DNA of 12,592 nucleotides, taken from assembly GCA_022571615.1 (NCBI GenBank), contig JACZXM010000033.1, forward strand, positions 1-12,592, given 5' to 3'. Shown here piece after piece: positions 1 through 6,497 of the stretch. The notes under the pieces were generated by a model that ran no database searches, was not told the origin of the DNA, and saw nothing but the letters and a program-made list of their open reading frames with translations. How positions within the stretch are numbered: position 1 is the stretch's first letter; every line of letters starts with the position of its first letter. A program made the position numbers and the translations under genes. Source of the DNA: Acidobacteriota bacterium (lineage in GTDB: Bacteria; Acidobacteriota; UBA890; WLXD01).

Positions 1-1
1 G

Positions 2-871
2 AGTTCGACCGCGGGCGTATGGTCCGGCCTCCTGGTGCCCCACATGGGAGCGACCGGGGCACGATTGTGTCGCGAGGCAGGGGTTGGCTATATGGACTGC
101 TGTGGCAACGCCTACCTGCGCTTCAACAGCGTAATGGTCCACATTTCCGGACTCCGTAACCGCTTTACCGAACGCAAGCAGATCCGAACATTGTTTCACG
201 ACAAGGCCACGATCCCCTTGCGTGTCTTGCTCGATCGGCCGGGTGACTGGCTGACGACACGGGAAATCGCCGATCGCGGCGGACTCAGCCTCGGCTGGGT
301 ATCGCAGATCCTGCAGCAAATGCACGCCGAAGGCTATATCGAACGCAAGCGGGGTGGGGGATCTCGCCTCCTGCGGCCCCGCCGCCTGCTGGCGGATTGG
401 CTCGAGGAGTACGCCTTCGAAGCCAACGAGGTCTTCCCCTTCCAGCTGCGCGATAGCGACTGTGCATCAGCACTCCAAAGGCTTCGTACGGTGGACGCGC
501 AGCTGTCGGACCGCTATGCCCTGACGTTGTCGTCGGCCGTACATGCGCTGCAACTCAGACCGCGCCAGCGGCGCCTACCCTACGATATTCACATCTATCT
601 GCCCGATCTGAACGAGGATCTGGAAGACACCCTCGAGATCTGGCGACGCGCGCTCGGGCTACGTCCTGCCGGCCATGGAGCGAACTGCTTCCTGGTCAAG
701 CCCTCGTATCGTCACGCCGCGTTGTTCCGGGCTCAGGCCAGCCAAGGCTTGCGCACGGTTTCCGATTTGCAGCTGTACCTGGACTTGTTTCACGCACCGG
801 GCGAGCGCTCCGCGGCCGCCGAGCGCTCACTCGCGGCGCGGCTTCCCTTCCAGGTGGCCTCACCCCACTAG
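2..871 (+). CDS. AbiEi-type (type IV toxin-antitoxin antitoxin-like) winged-helix protein, 5' end missing
   Basis: The frame is open from base 2, so the gene enters from the left and 289 codons are visible; the ATG at 35 is probably internal. The opening part (LLVPHM, then REAGVGYMDCCGNAYLRF at visible residues 24-41) matches the early 'EAGI-YLDLAGNA' segment of AbiEi-like proteins. A winged helix-turn-helix follows at about residues 70-120 (LTTREIADRGGLSLGWVSQIL). The C-terminal half carries the family-typical RYALTLSSAV and VSDLQLYLDLFHAPGE segments. Family members are DNA-binding regulators, some acting as antitoxins that repress their operon opposite an AbiEii nucleotidyltransferase. No such toxin lies downstream: the next gene is convergent. 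A partner could lie left of the window, or this may be an orphan regulator. The TAG stop is the first three bases of the dispersed repeat at 869. Family assignment is from recalled patterns; the biological role is inference. Confidence 0.72.
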   Translation, partial: SSTAGVWSGLLVPHMGATGARLCREAGVGYMDCCGNAYLRFNSVMVHISGLRNRFTERKQIRTLFHDKATIPLRVLLDRPGDWLTTREIADRGGLSLGWVSQILQQMHAEGYIERKRGGGSRLLRPRRLLADWLEEYAFEANEVFPFQLRDSDCASALQRLRTVDAQLSDRYALTLSSAVHALQLRPRQRRLPYDIHIYLPDLNEDLEDTLEIWRRALGLRPAGHGANCFLVKPSYRHAALFRAQASQGLRTVSDLQLYLDLFHAPGERSAAAERSLAARLPFQVASPH

Positions 872-879
872 CAGGCCGT
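869..879 (+). repeat. Dispersed repeat TAGCAGGCCGT, copy 1
   Basis: Exact 11-base copy in the context CTAGCAGGCCGT. Its TAG is the stop codon of the AbiEi-like gene. It faces two inverted, one-base-variant copies at 909-919 and 919-929 across the convergent gene junction. Confidence 0.8.
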
Positions 880-908
880 CGTGGGAGGGCTGCGAGCCGC
901 GATCTGCC

Positions 909-929
909 ACAGCCTGCTACAGCCTGCTA
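909..929 (-). repeat. Two overlapping inverted copies TAGCAGGCTGT
   Basis: On the minus strand TAGCAGGCTGT occurs at 929-919 and again at 919-909, sharing one base, so the top strand shows AGCCTGCTAC twice in tandem (911-930). Each differs from TAGCAGGCCGT by one C-to-T change. The TAG of the first is the stop codon of the MBL-fold gene. Confidence 0.75.
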
Positions 930-1769
930 CAGGTCGCGGGGCGGTCCGGGTACCAGCACCCCGTTGTCCTCGCTGACGCGCAGTGCCGTGACCTGAGGAT
1001 CGTGCTCGAACACCAACAACCAGCCCTCCCGTGCCGCCCGCAACAGGTAGCGCTGCTTCTCGGCCAGCGTAACCAGCGGCTCGTTGTCGTAGCTCATGAT
1101 GTAGGGCCAGCGCAGGTGTGTGGTGGTGGGCACCAGATCCGCCAGGTACAGCAGCGTGGTCTCGGGCCCACGGATCTTGACCACTTGCATCGCGGGCGTG
1201 TGCCCATCGAGAACGACGATCTCGATTCCCTCAAACAGCTCGATCTCTCCTTCCAGAAGATGCAGCCGATCGCTGCCCGCCAGAAGCGCGAAGTCCTCGG
1301 CCCGAAAGGATCCGGCGTCCTTGAGCGTCGGGTTGAACGCCCAATCCCAATGTCGTCGTTGCACATGGTGTATGGCGTTGGGAAATGTCAGCTGCAGCGT
1401 CTCCTTTTCCCGAAACGTCGTGCCCGCGGCGTGGTCGAAGTGCAAGTGGGTAAGGATCACGTCGGTGATGGCGCCGGGCTCTATCCCGCGTTCGCCCAGC
1501 GCCGCCAGCACGCCGCCGGCGGATCGATCCACCTGGAAGATTTCACGGCGCTTCTCGTCCCATTTGTCGCCGAGGCCGGTATCGACCAGGATCCGCCGGC
1601 CGGCGCCTTGGATGTACAGCAGACGCGAGGCAAGCCGCACACGATTGCGTTCGTCGGGCTCTTGGGCCCGTTCCCAGAGGGGCTTCGGTACCACTCCGAA
1701 CATCGATCCACCGTCCAGTGCAAAGGTGCCGTCGAGGATCGCGGTGACCTCGTACAGACCGATCTGCAT
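927..1769 (-). CDS. MBL-fold metallo-hydrolase
   Basis: A 280-residue protein of the metallo-beta-lactamase fold. The metal-binding signature THLHFDH is at residues 107-113 (H108, H110, D112, H113). Further likely ligands are H190 (DGHTPAM), D211 (YLADLVPTTTH) and H256 (FEHDP). The opening VTAILDGTFALDGGSMFG and the VDTGLGDKW segment (62-70) are typical of the lactonase-like/general hydrolase branch. No signal peptide is seen, so it is probably cytoplasmic. The substrate cannot be told from sequence; lactonase or esterase activity is only a family possibility. The start at 1769 is chosen because GGAG lies 7-8 bases upstream of this ATG and homologous-looking sequence begins there. An in-frame ATG at 1802 gives a longer form without comparable support. 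It lies 94 bp downstream of the DUF2207 gene on the same strand, separated by a repeat copy and an imperfect hairpin, so it may be co-transcribed or separately expressed. Confidence 0.88.
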   Translation of the reverse strand: MQIGLYEVTAILDGTFALDGGSMFGVVPKPLWERAQEPDERNRVRLASRLLYIQGAGRRILVDTGLGDKWDEKRREIFQVDRSAGGVLAALGERGIEPGAITDVILTHLHFDHAAGTTFREKETLQLTFPNAIHHVQRRHWDWAFNPTLKDAGSFRAEDFALLAGSDRLHLLEGEIELFEGIEIVVLDGHTPAMQVVKIRGPETTLLYLADLVPTTTHLRWPYIMSYDNEPLVTLAEKQRYLLRAAREGWLLVFEHDPQVTALRVSEDNGVLVPGPPRDL

Positions 1770-1809
1770 TATCTTCTCCAGGTTGGTGTCGCATCGGCTC
1801 ATGAGGGCC

Positions 1810-1850
1810 GCGCCGTGCATGGTGACGGCCCGGTCGCCCAACCACGGCGC
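1810..1850 (-). promoter_or_regulatory. Imperfect hairpin between DUF2207 gene and MBL gene
   Basis: GCGCCGTG (1810-1817) is perfectly complementary to CACGGCGC (1843-1850). Inside the 25-base loop, GGTGAC (1821-1826) pairs with GTCGCC (1833-1838) with one G.U pair. The structure starts right beside the repeat copy at 1851 and ends about 40 bases before the MBL start codon. No T-tract follows. It could end or process the DUF2207 message, or block translation of the next gene; both are inference. Confidence 0.4.
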
Positions 1851-1861
1851 TAGCAGGCCGT
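1851..1861 (+). repeat. Dispersed repeat TAGCAGGCCGT, copy 2
   Basis: Exact core. It shares a 15-base identity, CGCTAGCAGGCCGTG (1848-1862), with the copy at 4180 (4177-4191). It begins two bases beyond the TAG stop (1864-1866, read on the minus strand) of the DUF2207 gene. Confidence 0.8.
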
Positions 1862-1863
1862 GC

Positions 1864-3615
1864 CTAGAACGCGCCGCCGCCGCCGCCGCCGAATCCTCCG
1901 CCAGAGAACCCACCGCCGCCGGAGAACCCACTGCTGCCGCAGCTGCTGCGCGGGGCCGTTGTCATCGCCGTACCCAGCGCTGCCCCCATCGCTCCCATTC
2001 TGTGCGTGAACAGCCCACTGTGGAACTGCCCCGTAGGGCCGGCATACCAGCTCGGTGGCTGGTGCAAGAGCCCGCTGAACAACTTCGCCCATTGGTCGGC
2101 CACTCCGAGCGCCATCGCATAGGGGAGATACTCCTCGAACGTGGTCGCGGGCAGATCGAGCGTCTTGAAGCGCTCCGCTTCGGTGCGGCCGAGGAACTCC
2201 TCGAAGCCCTTGACATCCAGAAAGCGAGCCCGGCCCACGGCGGTCCGCGCCGGCATGAAAGCGGCGAACACGCCCACGGCCAGGCTGGTGAATGGTGCTG
2301 CTATCAGGAACGCCGGCTGGCCGAGCGCCAGGCCCAGCGTTATCCAGATGGGCAGAACCAGCGCCGCAACCACGAACCAGAAGATTCGCACTCGATCCGG
2401 TCGTGCGCGGAACAGCCGCTGCTCGGTGAGGCGGTCGTACAGCTCGCTCTTGATCTCGCTGATGCGCTTGTAGAAGCGTGTCTCGAGGTCCTCCATGGTC
2501 ACCTCGTCAGCGCGCTCGAACAGCCCCTCGAGGATCTTGCTCTCGTAGGGGCGAAGGGAGCTGTCGGCCTGTTTCAGGCGCACGAAGGTCGTCGCGGTGG
2601 AGTCGAAGAGCCATCCCTCCCGCACGCTCTCTTCGATGCGCAGGTACCCCCGAACCGCCAGATCAATGACCGTGGCCACGATGTCCCTGAGATCGACCTT
2701 CTCGTCAATCAGCGTGCCGACCTCGGCTGGAAGCATTCCCTCGGGCGGCTCGTAGCGCACCATGATCGACCGATCCAGCGACGGATCGCGGCCACGGCGC
2801 CAGAACACCGCGAGCATGAGCAGGAAAACCGCGACCGGGGTGGCCAGCGGCCAGTTGTCGGCCAAGAGCTCGCTAGCGCGCTCGGCCAGGGTGGGCCGGC
2901 GGACCGTGCCGGGTGTCCAGCCGACGACGATGGTAAGCCCTTCCCCCGGCTCCAGCTTCCGCCCCGCCCGGACGAGCACCTCGTTGTGTGCCGGTCGTTC
3001 GATCCGCACCCTATCGTCACCGCTCCCGTAGGGACCGACGAGGCCGCGCACCCACGGCTCGCCTGCCACCGCCTCCGGCAATACGACGCGCACGGAAGCG
3101 GATAGAATTGGTACCGTCCAGCGATCGCCCGTGACGTTCCAGTACAGCTGATCGTGGGCATCGAAGCCTTCCGCGGCCTCGGGGAATCGCAGTGCACGCC
3201 GTACGCTATAACGCAGTACGACCGTGCGCGACGCATCGCGGGCATCGGGGATCCAGACCTTGAATCGGAACTCGACGCCCCGACGGCGGGTCTCGTTGCG
3301 GAGCGCGGCACCGTGCCCGTCGGTCACAGAGAGCGGGGAGAGGCGCAGGTCGTAGTCCAGTCCCCACGGGGTCTCGAACTCCACCGCGATGTCGCGGTAG
3401 ATCCCATTGAAGCCGCCGTCGAAGCGGAAAGTCAGCCGCTCGGTCACCTCGATGGCGCCGTCCTCGTGTACCTGGATCGACGCATCAAAGCTCTCGAGCC
3501 AGTAACGGCGCGAGGCCTCCTGTGCAATCGACTCCTGAGCGCAGGCAACCAGCGCCAAGAAAGCCAGCAGAAAGATTGCGGTCACCTGGCCATGGCGATA
3601 CGGCCTGTCAAGCAT
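1864..3615 (-). CDS. DUF2207-family membrane protein with Gly-rich tail
   Basis: A 583-residue envelope protein of the DUF2207 (YciQ-like) family. In order: an N-terminal signal segment (about 10-31) whose LVAC at 22-25 fits a lipobox, with SIAQ/E as an alternative signal peptidase I site. Next comes an extracytoplasmic beta-rich domain (about 38-235; YWLESFDASIQVHEDGAIEVTERL, NGIYRDI), then a transmembrane helix (about 255-272) and a cytoplasmic-type domain (280-405). Two further membrane helices (about 409-432 and 434-454) follow, then FEEFLGRTEAERFK (471-484) and a terminal stretch of almost only Gly, Ser and Phe (559-583), which is usual for the family. The start is the ATG at 3615: it follows GGAGGTGG at good spacing and overlaps the lemA stop in ATGCTTGA (8 bp), indicating translational coupling. 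LemA-DUF2207 pairs are common in bacteria. The biochemical role of the family is not established. Confidence 0.88.
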   Translation of the reverse strand: MLDRPYRHGQVTAIFLLAFLALVACAQESIAQEASRRYWLESFDASIQVHEDGAIEVTERLTFRFDGGFNGIYRDIAVEFETPWGLDYDLRLSPLSVTDGHGAALRNETRRRGVEFRFKVWIPDARDASRTVVLRYSVRRALRFPEAAEGFDAHDQLYWNVTGDRWTVPILSASVRVVLPEAVAGEPWVRGLVGPYGSGDDRVRIERPAHNEVLVRAGRKLEPGEGLTIVVGWTPGTVRRPTLAERASELLADNWPLATPVAVFLLMLAVFWRRGRDPSLDRSIMVRYEPPEGMLPAEVGTLIDEKVDLRDIVATVIDLAVRGYLRIEESVREGWLFDSTATTFVRLKQADSSLRPYESKILEGLFERADEVTMEDLETRFYKRISEIKSELYDRLTEQRLFRARPDRVRIFWFVVAALVLPIWITLGLALGQPAFLIAAPFTSLAVGVFAAFMPARTAVGRARFLDVKGFEEFLGRTEAERFKTLDLPATTFEEYLPYAMALGVADQWAKLFSGLLHQPPSWYAGPTGQFHSGLFTHRMGAMGAALGTAMTTAPRSSCGSSGFSGGGGFSGGGFGGGGGGAF

Positions 3616-4177
3616 TCCAGTCCACCTCCACCGCGCGTCGCTCGAGGGCGTTGTCGAGCTTGAAGAATTGACGAGGGGCGAAGCCGGCAAGCCGCGCCAC
3701 GAGGAGATCGGGAAAACGCGCCAGATTCGTGTTCAGATCCCGCACCACGGCATTGTAGTAGCGTCGCGCGTCCTGCAGCCGGTCCTCGATCTCGGTCAAC
3801 TGCTCGATTAGCTGGCCGAACCGCTCGCTTGCTTTCAATTCAGGGTAGCTCTCGGCCAGAGCGAAGAGGCCTCGCAGGGCCCCGACCAGTTGGCCTTCTG
3901 AAGCCGCGACACCGCCTTCGGGCTGCACTTGCTCGCGCGCTCGGACTGCGGTGGCACGGAGGCGGATCACCTCGTCCAGCGTTCGCTGTTCGTGCCCGGC
4001 GTAGCCCTTGACCGTCTCCACCAGGGCCGGGACCAGGTCATGCCGCCGCTTGAGCTGCGCGTCGATGTCGGCCCAAGCCGCCTGGGCGCGCTTCCCTAGG
4101 CCTACCATCCGGTTGTAGGCGTGCACGCTCCAACCCACCACAGCGGCCGCGGGAACCAGCCACAGCACTGGGTTCAC
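3608..4177 (-). CDS. lemA: LemA family protein
   Basis: A 189-residue LemA protein: a short N-terminal membrane anchor (VNPVLWLVPAAAVVGWSVHAYN, about residues 1-22) followed by a long helical domain. Family hallmarks are RAQAAWADIDAQLKRRHDL (31-49), VPALVETVKGYAGHE (50-64), LKASERFGQL (114-123) and EIEDRLQDARRYYNAVVRDLN (129-149), ending with FPDLLVARLAGF and FFKLDN. The anchor topology puts the helical bundle on the outer face of the inner membrane; the function is unknown. I chose the GTG at 4177 because LemA proteins typically begin 'MNPVL...'. The alternative GTG at 4222 adds 15 unrelated residues and is immediately preceded by a TAA. Neither has a good Shine-Dalgarno sequence: the region just before the 4177 start is occupied by the dispersed repeat. 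It overlaps the DUF2207 gene by 8 bp and lies 181 bp after rho. Confidence 0.9.
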   Translation of the reverse strand: MNPVLWLVPAAAVVGWSVHAYNRMVGLGKRAQAAWADIDAQLKRRHDLVPALVETVKGYAGHEQRTLDEVIRLRATAVRAREQVQPEGGVAASEGQLVGALRGLFALAESYPELKASERFGQLIEQLTEIEDRLQDARRYYNAVVRDLNTNLARFPDLLVARLAGFAPRQFFKLDNALERRAVEVDWNA

Positions 4178-4179
4178 GC

Positions 4180-4190
4180 TAGCAGGCCGT
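4180..4190 (+). repeat. Dispersed repeat TAGCAGGCCGT, copy 3
   Basis: Exact core, two bases upstream of the chosen lemA start codon (lemA is on the minus strand). It shares 15 bases with the copy at 1851 and the 14 bases TAGCAGGCCGTGGT with the copy at 10999. It fills the place where a ribosome binding site would be expected. Confidence 0.8.
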
Positions 4191-4245
4191 GGTGCAAGTG
4201 TGGTGGGTCTGGCAAGCAGCACTTACGGGCGAGGGCAAGGAGCGA

Positions 4246-4275
4246 CGACGATAGCAATGTCTGTGTCCATCGTCG
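4246..4275 (-). promoter_or_regulatory. Inverted repeat in the rho-lemA gap
   Basis: CGACGAT (4246-4252) is complementary to ATCGTCG (4269-4275) across a 16-base loop. It lies about 70 bases before lemA and may be a leader structure or operator. The stem is short, so support is weak. Confidence 0.25.
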
Positions 4276-4291
4276 AGGAGTCGTGACACTG

Positions 4292-4310
4292 GCGGCATCG
4301 GACATGCCGC
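4292..4310 (-). terminator. Hairpin downstream of rho, candidate terminator
   Basis: GCGGCAT (4292-4298) and ATGCCGC (4304-4310) form a perfect 7-bp stem with a 5-base loop, about 48 bases after the rho stop codon on the minus strand. There is no T-tract after it, so it may protect or define a 3' end rather than act as a full intrinsic terminator. Confidence 0.4.
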
Positions 4311-4358
4311 GTACCAGCGAGCGGGGATACTGGAACCTCGACGCGAAGCGCCACCGCA

Positions 4359-5762
4359 TCATCCCGAGAACGTGTCGAGAAACTCCCGGTTGTCCTTCGT
4401 CTGTCGCAGGCGCTTGAGCAACAGCTCCATGGCCTCTTCGGCCGATACCGCAGCCAGCGCCTTGCGTAGCATCCAGATGCGCTGCAGATCGTTGGCTTCG
4501 ACCAGCAGCTCCTCCTTGCGAGTTCCTGAACGATTGATATCAATAGCTGGGAAGATTCGCTTGTCGGCCAGCTTGCGGTCGAGCACGAGCTCCGAGTTTC
4601 CGGTTCCCTTGAACTCCTCGAAGATCACCTCGTCCATCCGGCTGCCGGTGTCGACCAGCGCGGTAGCGATGATGGTCAGCGAGCCGCCCTCCTCGACGGC
4701 GCGAGCGGAGCCAAAGAACTTCTTCGGCTTCTCGAGCGCGTTGGCGTCGACACCACCGGTCAAAACTCGGCCGGAAGTGGGAGTAACGGTATTGTGCGCC
4801 CGAGCCAGACGGGTGATCGAGTCGAGGAGGATCACCACGTCATTGCCGCTTTCGACCATGCGCCGGGCCTTCTCGAGCACGATCGCACCGACCGCGACAT
4901 GCCGTGTCGCAGGTTCGTCAAAGGTCGAAGCCACGACCTCACCGCGCACCGAACGCCGCATGTCGGTGACTTCCTCGGGCCGTTCATCGATGAGCAGGAC
5001 CAGCAGCTTGACGTCCGGATGGTTCACCGCAATGCCCTTGGCGATCGCCTGCAGGATCATCGTCTTGCCGGCCCGCGGCGGCGACACGATCAGCGCTCGC
5101 TGGCCAAAACCCAACGGACACAGCAGGTCGATGACCCGGCCGATGGTGTCCTCGTCTTCGGTCTCCACCTTGAGCATCCGGTCCGGGTGCAGCGGGGTGA
5201 GGCTCTTGAACTGCGGCCGGTCCAACGCGCTGGTCGGCGTCTCTCGATTAATGGCATCGATTTGCACCAATGCAAAGTACTTCTCGCCCGACTTGGGAGG
5301 CCGGATGCTGCCGATGATGGTATCGCCGGTGCGCAGACCAAAGCGCCGAATCTGGGTAGGGGAGACGTAGACGTCCTCGGAGCCGGGAAGATACGAGTTC
5401 TCCGCCGCCCGGATGAACCCATAGCCGTCCGGCAGGCGCTCCAGGACGCCCTCCCGGTACACCAGGCCGTACTGGGCCGCCTGAGCTCGCAGACAGGCTT
5501 CGATGAGGACCCGCGGCTCCATGTGCGTGGCGTTCTCGACCTCGAGCTCTTTGGCGATCTCGAGCAACTCGGCGGGGCGGGCTTCCATCAGGTCGTCGAC
5601 GGAATGTCCGTTCGCCACCACAGCCAGAATGGCGGGATCTTCTTCGCGAGGCGGTACGAAAGTCTGCGGTTTGCGAGCGCGTCCGCTACGTCCACGGCCC
5701 CCGCGCGGGCGGCGCCGACCCCGGCGCCTGCGCTGCTGTTGCTGCTGCTGCTGCTCTGCCAT
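4359..5762 (-). CDS. rho: Transcription termination factor Rho
   Basis: A 467-residue hexameric RNA helicase that ends transcription in the cytoplasm. In order: a low-complexity basic extension (1-32: seven Gln, then a run rich in Arg and Gly), a Rho N-terminal helical domain (about 40-95) and a cold-shock-like RNA-binding domain (about 97-172; [16 protein letters not shown]). The ATPase core has Walker A SPPRAGKT (227-234), [12 protein letters not shown] (257-268), Walker [11 protein letters not shown] (309-318), the Q-loop region around 330-342 and the R-loop [10 protein letters not shown] (345-354). All key motifs look intact. It is longer than the 419-residue E. coli protein, mainly because of the N-terminal extension. 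The ATG at 5762 is preceded by GAGG at about 9 bases; a longer in-frame form up to 5855 lacks family similarity. A promoter and a leader of about 175 nt precede it. Confidence 0.97.
   Translation of the reverse strand: MAEQQQQQQQRRRRGRRRPRGGRGRSGRARKPQTFVPPREEDPAILAVVANGHSVDDLMEARPAELLEIAKELEVENATHMEPRVLIEACLRAQAAQYGLVYREGVLERLPDGYGFIRAAENSYLPGSEDVYVSPTQIRRFGLRTGDTIIGSIRPPKSGEKYFALVQIDAINRETPTSALDRPQFKSLTPLHPDRMLKVETEDEDTIGRVIDLLCPLGFGQRALIVSPPRAGKTMILQAIAKGIAVNHPDVKLLVLLIDERPEEVTDMRRSVRGEVVASTFDEPATRHVAVGAIVLEKARRMVESGNDVVILLDSITRLARAHNTVTPTSGRVLTGGVDANALEKPKKFFGSARAVEEGGSLTIIATALVDTGSRMDEVIFEEFKGTGNSELVLDRKLADKRIFPAIDINRSGTRKEELLVEANDLQRIWMLRKALAAVSAEEAMELLLKRLRQTKDNREFLDTFSG
5729..5753 (-). 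repeat. CAG/CAA codon run encoding poly-Gln in Rho
   Basis: On the minus strand, codons 4-10 of rho read CAG four times, CAA once, CAG twice. This short trinucleotide tract could vary in length by slippage in steps of one residue without breaking the frame. Confidence 0.7.
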
Positions 5763-5849
5763 CGAGTGAAGCCTCGTTTGGGAGGATCCTGTGGCGCGGT
5801 CCTCGATCGCGGAGGAACCGTCGGCTCGACAAGGGATTGCACTTCGAGG

Positions 5850-5865
5850 TCGCACGAGGGTGCGA
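5850..5865 (-). promoter_or_regulatory. Hairpin in rho leader
   Basis: TCGCAC (5850-5855) and GTGCGA (5860-5865) form a perfect 6-bp stem with a 4-base loop, about 90 bases before the rho start and inside the predicted leader RNA. In other bacteria rho is autoregulated by termination in its leader; a similar role here is inference. Confidence 0.4.
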
Positions 5866-5941
5866 TCAGGCGGAAACGGAAACCGGCGGGCGCCGCGAAT
5901 CCGACTCAGAAAAAAGGGAAGGGCGCCCGGCCGACCCTGTT

Positions 5942-5971
5942 ATTGTCTGCGGCCGCCCCGCACACTGTCAA
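5942..5971 (-). promoter_or_regulatory. Sigma70-type promoter for rho
   Basis: On the minus strand there is a perfect TTGACA (-35, top-strand bases 5966-5971), an 18-base spacer, and GACAAT (-10, top-strand bases 5942-5947; 4 of 6 consensus bases). Transcription would start near 5935, giving a leader of about 175 nt before the rho ATG. It lies in the 252-bp gap after the cytochrome c gene. Confidence 0.6.
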
Positions 5972-5987
5972 GCCCTAACATCACGCG

Positions 5988-6010
5988 GCCCGAATGCGGC
6001 CTGCTCGGGC
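5988..6010 (-). terminator. Hairpin after cytochrome c gene, candidate terminator
   Basis: GCCCGA (5988-5993) and TCGGGC (6005-6010) form a perfect 6-bp stem starting 5 bases beyond the cytochrome stop codon on the minus strand. The 11-base loop holds AGCAGGCCG-like sequence (5997-6005), perhaps a decayed copy of the dispersed repeat. There is no T-tract. Confidence 0.35.
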
Positions 6011-6014
6011 TCCG

Positions 6015-6455
6015 TTAGCTGCCGGTAGATTGCTTGACGAAGGTCTCGATCACGTAGGCCGCAACGGCGAGAATCTCGTCCTCCTCCAGCAGGTCAGCGA
6101 AGGGTTCCATCTCGGTGCCTTCGATCCCGTCGCGGACCACACCGGCGACCTCGGACGCCGTGCCCTCGCTGACGGACTCCCATTCGCCCGCGGTGAGGTC
6201 ACGCGGCTTCGATTCGAGGAACTTGGCCGCCGGACCGTCTCCCTTGCCTTGGTTGCCGTGACACGGCTGGCATTGGCTCAGATAGACCTCCTCGCCCAAC
6301 TCCAGGACTGCCGCATCGAACTGCTGCGGCTCGGCCACTGCGGCGGGGGACGGGACGGCCAGCGCACCCGCGAGCAACTCATGCCGCGACACCAGGAGCG
6401 CCACGAGTATCAGCCCGAGGACGACCCACAATCCCGACCAATGACCTTCGCGCAC
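6015..6455 (-). CDS. Membrane-anchored monoheme cytochrome c
   Basis: A 146-residue class I c-type cytochrome. An N-terminal hydrophobic segment (about 7-23, WSGLWVVLGLILVALLV) is a signal anchor, so the heme domain faces the periplasm. Covalent heme attachment is at CQPCH (C62, C65, H66), and the likely sixth ligand is M116 in GTEMEPF. HGNQGKGDGPAA after the heme site and DEILAVAAYVI near the end are typical of small electron-transfer cytochromes. Partner redox enzymes are not in the window. The start is a GTG at 6455: AGGAGG lies 8 bases upstream, whereas the GTG two codons earlier would be only 2 bases from it. It lies 42 bp downstream of the GH113-like gene on the same strand, consistent with one transcript. 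Confidence 0.88.
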   Translation of the reverse strand: MREGHWSGLWVVLGLILVALLVSRHELLAGALAVPSPAAVAEPQQFDAAVLELGEEVYLSQCQPCHGNQGKGDGPAAKFLESKPRDLTAGEWESVSEGTASEVAGVVRDGIEGTEMEPFADLLEEDEILAVAAYVIETFVKQSTGS

Positions 6456-6462
6456 TCGCACA

Positions 6463-6468
6463 ACCTCC
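6463..6468 (-). promoter_or_regulatory. Shine-Dalgarno AGGAGG deciding the cytochrome start
   Basis: The minus strand reads AGGAGG, then TTGTGCGA, then GTG. Spacing favours the second of two in-frame GTG codons. Confidence 0.6.
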
Positions 6469-6497
6469 TGTCAACACTACGGATTCTAGCAATATGA

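Larger units (their letters stand above)
869..929. terminator. Inverted repeat at convergent gene junction, candidate bidirectional terminator
   Basis: Bases 869-879 pair with 909-919 as an 11-bp stem with one mismatch (877/911), around a 29-base loop. The alternative partner 919-929 pairs equally well. Inside the loop GGCT (888-891) can pair with AGCC (895-898). The structure spans the whole space between two converging genes and includes both of their TAG stop codons. No T-tract follows on either strand, so it is not a classical intrinsic terminator. A role in transcript 3' end formation or protection is inferred from position. Confidence 0.5.

Noticed and set aside
909..930. Tandem 10-base repeat as a CRISPR or VNTR array
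   Set aside because: There are only two units, with no spacers. It is explained by two overlapping copies of the dispersed repeat.
1120..3105. Long plus-strand open frame of about 660 codons opposite the MBL and DUF2207 genes, and a similar one at 675-1853
   Set aside because: Both lie antisense to genes with clear family motifs, have low-complexity Arg/Ser/Pro-rich or patternless translations, and are expected shadows in GC-rich DNA.
5763..5855. 31-residue upstream extension of Rho
   Set aside because: It has no resemblance to Rho, and the ATG at 5762 has a ribosome binding site. The region fits an untranslated leader better.
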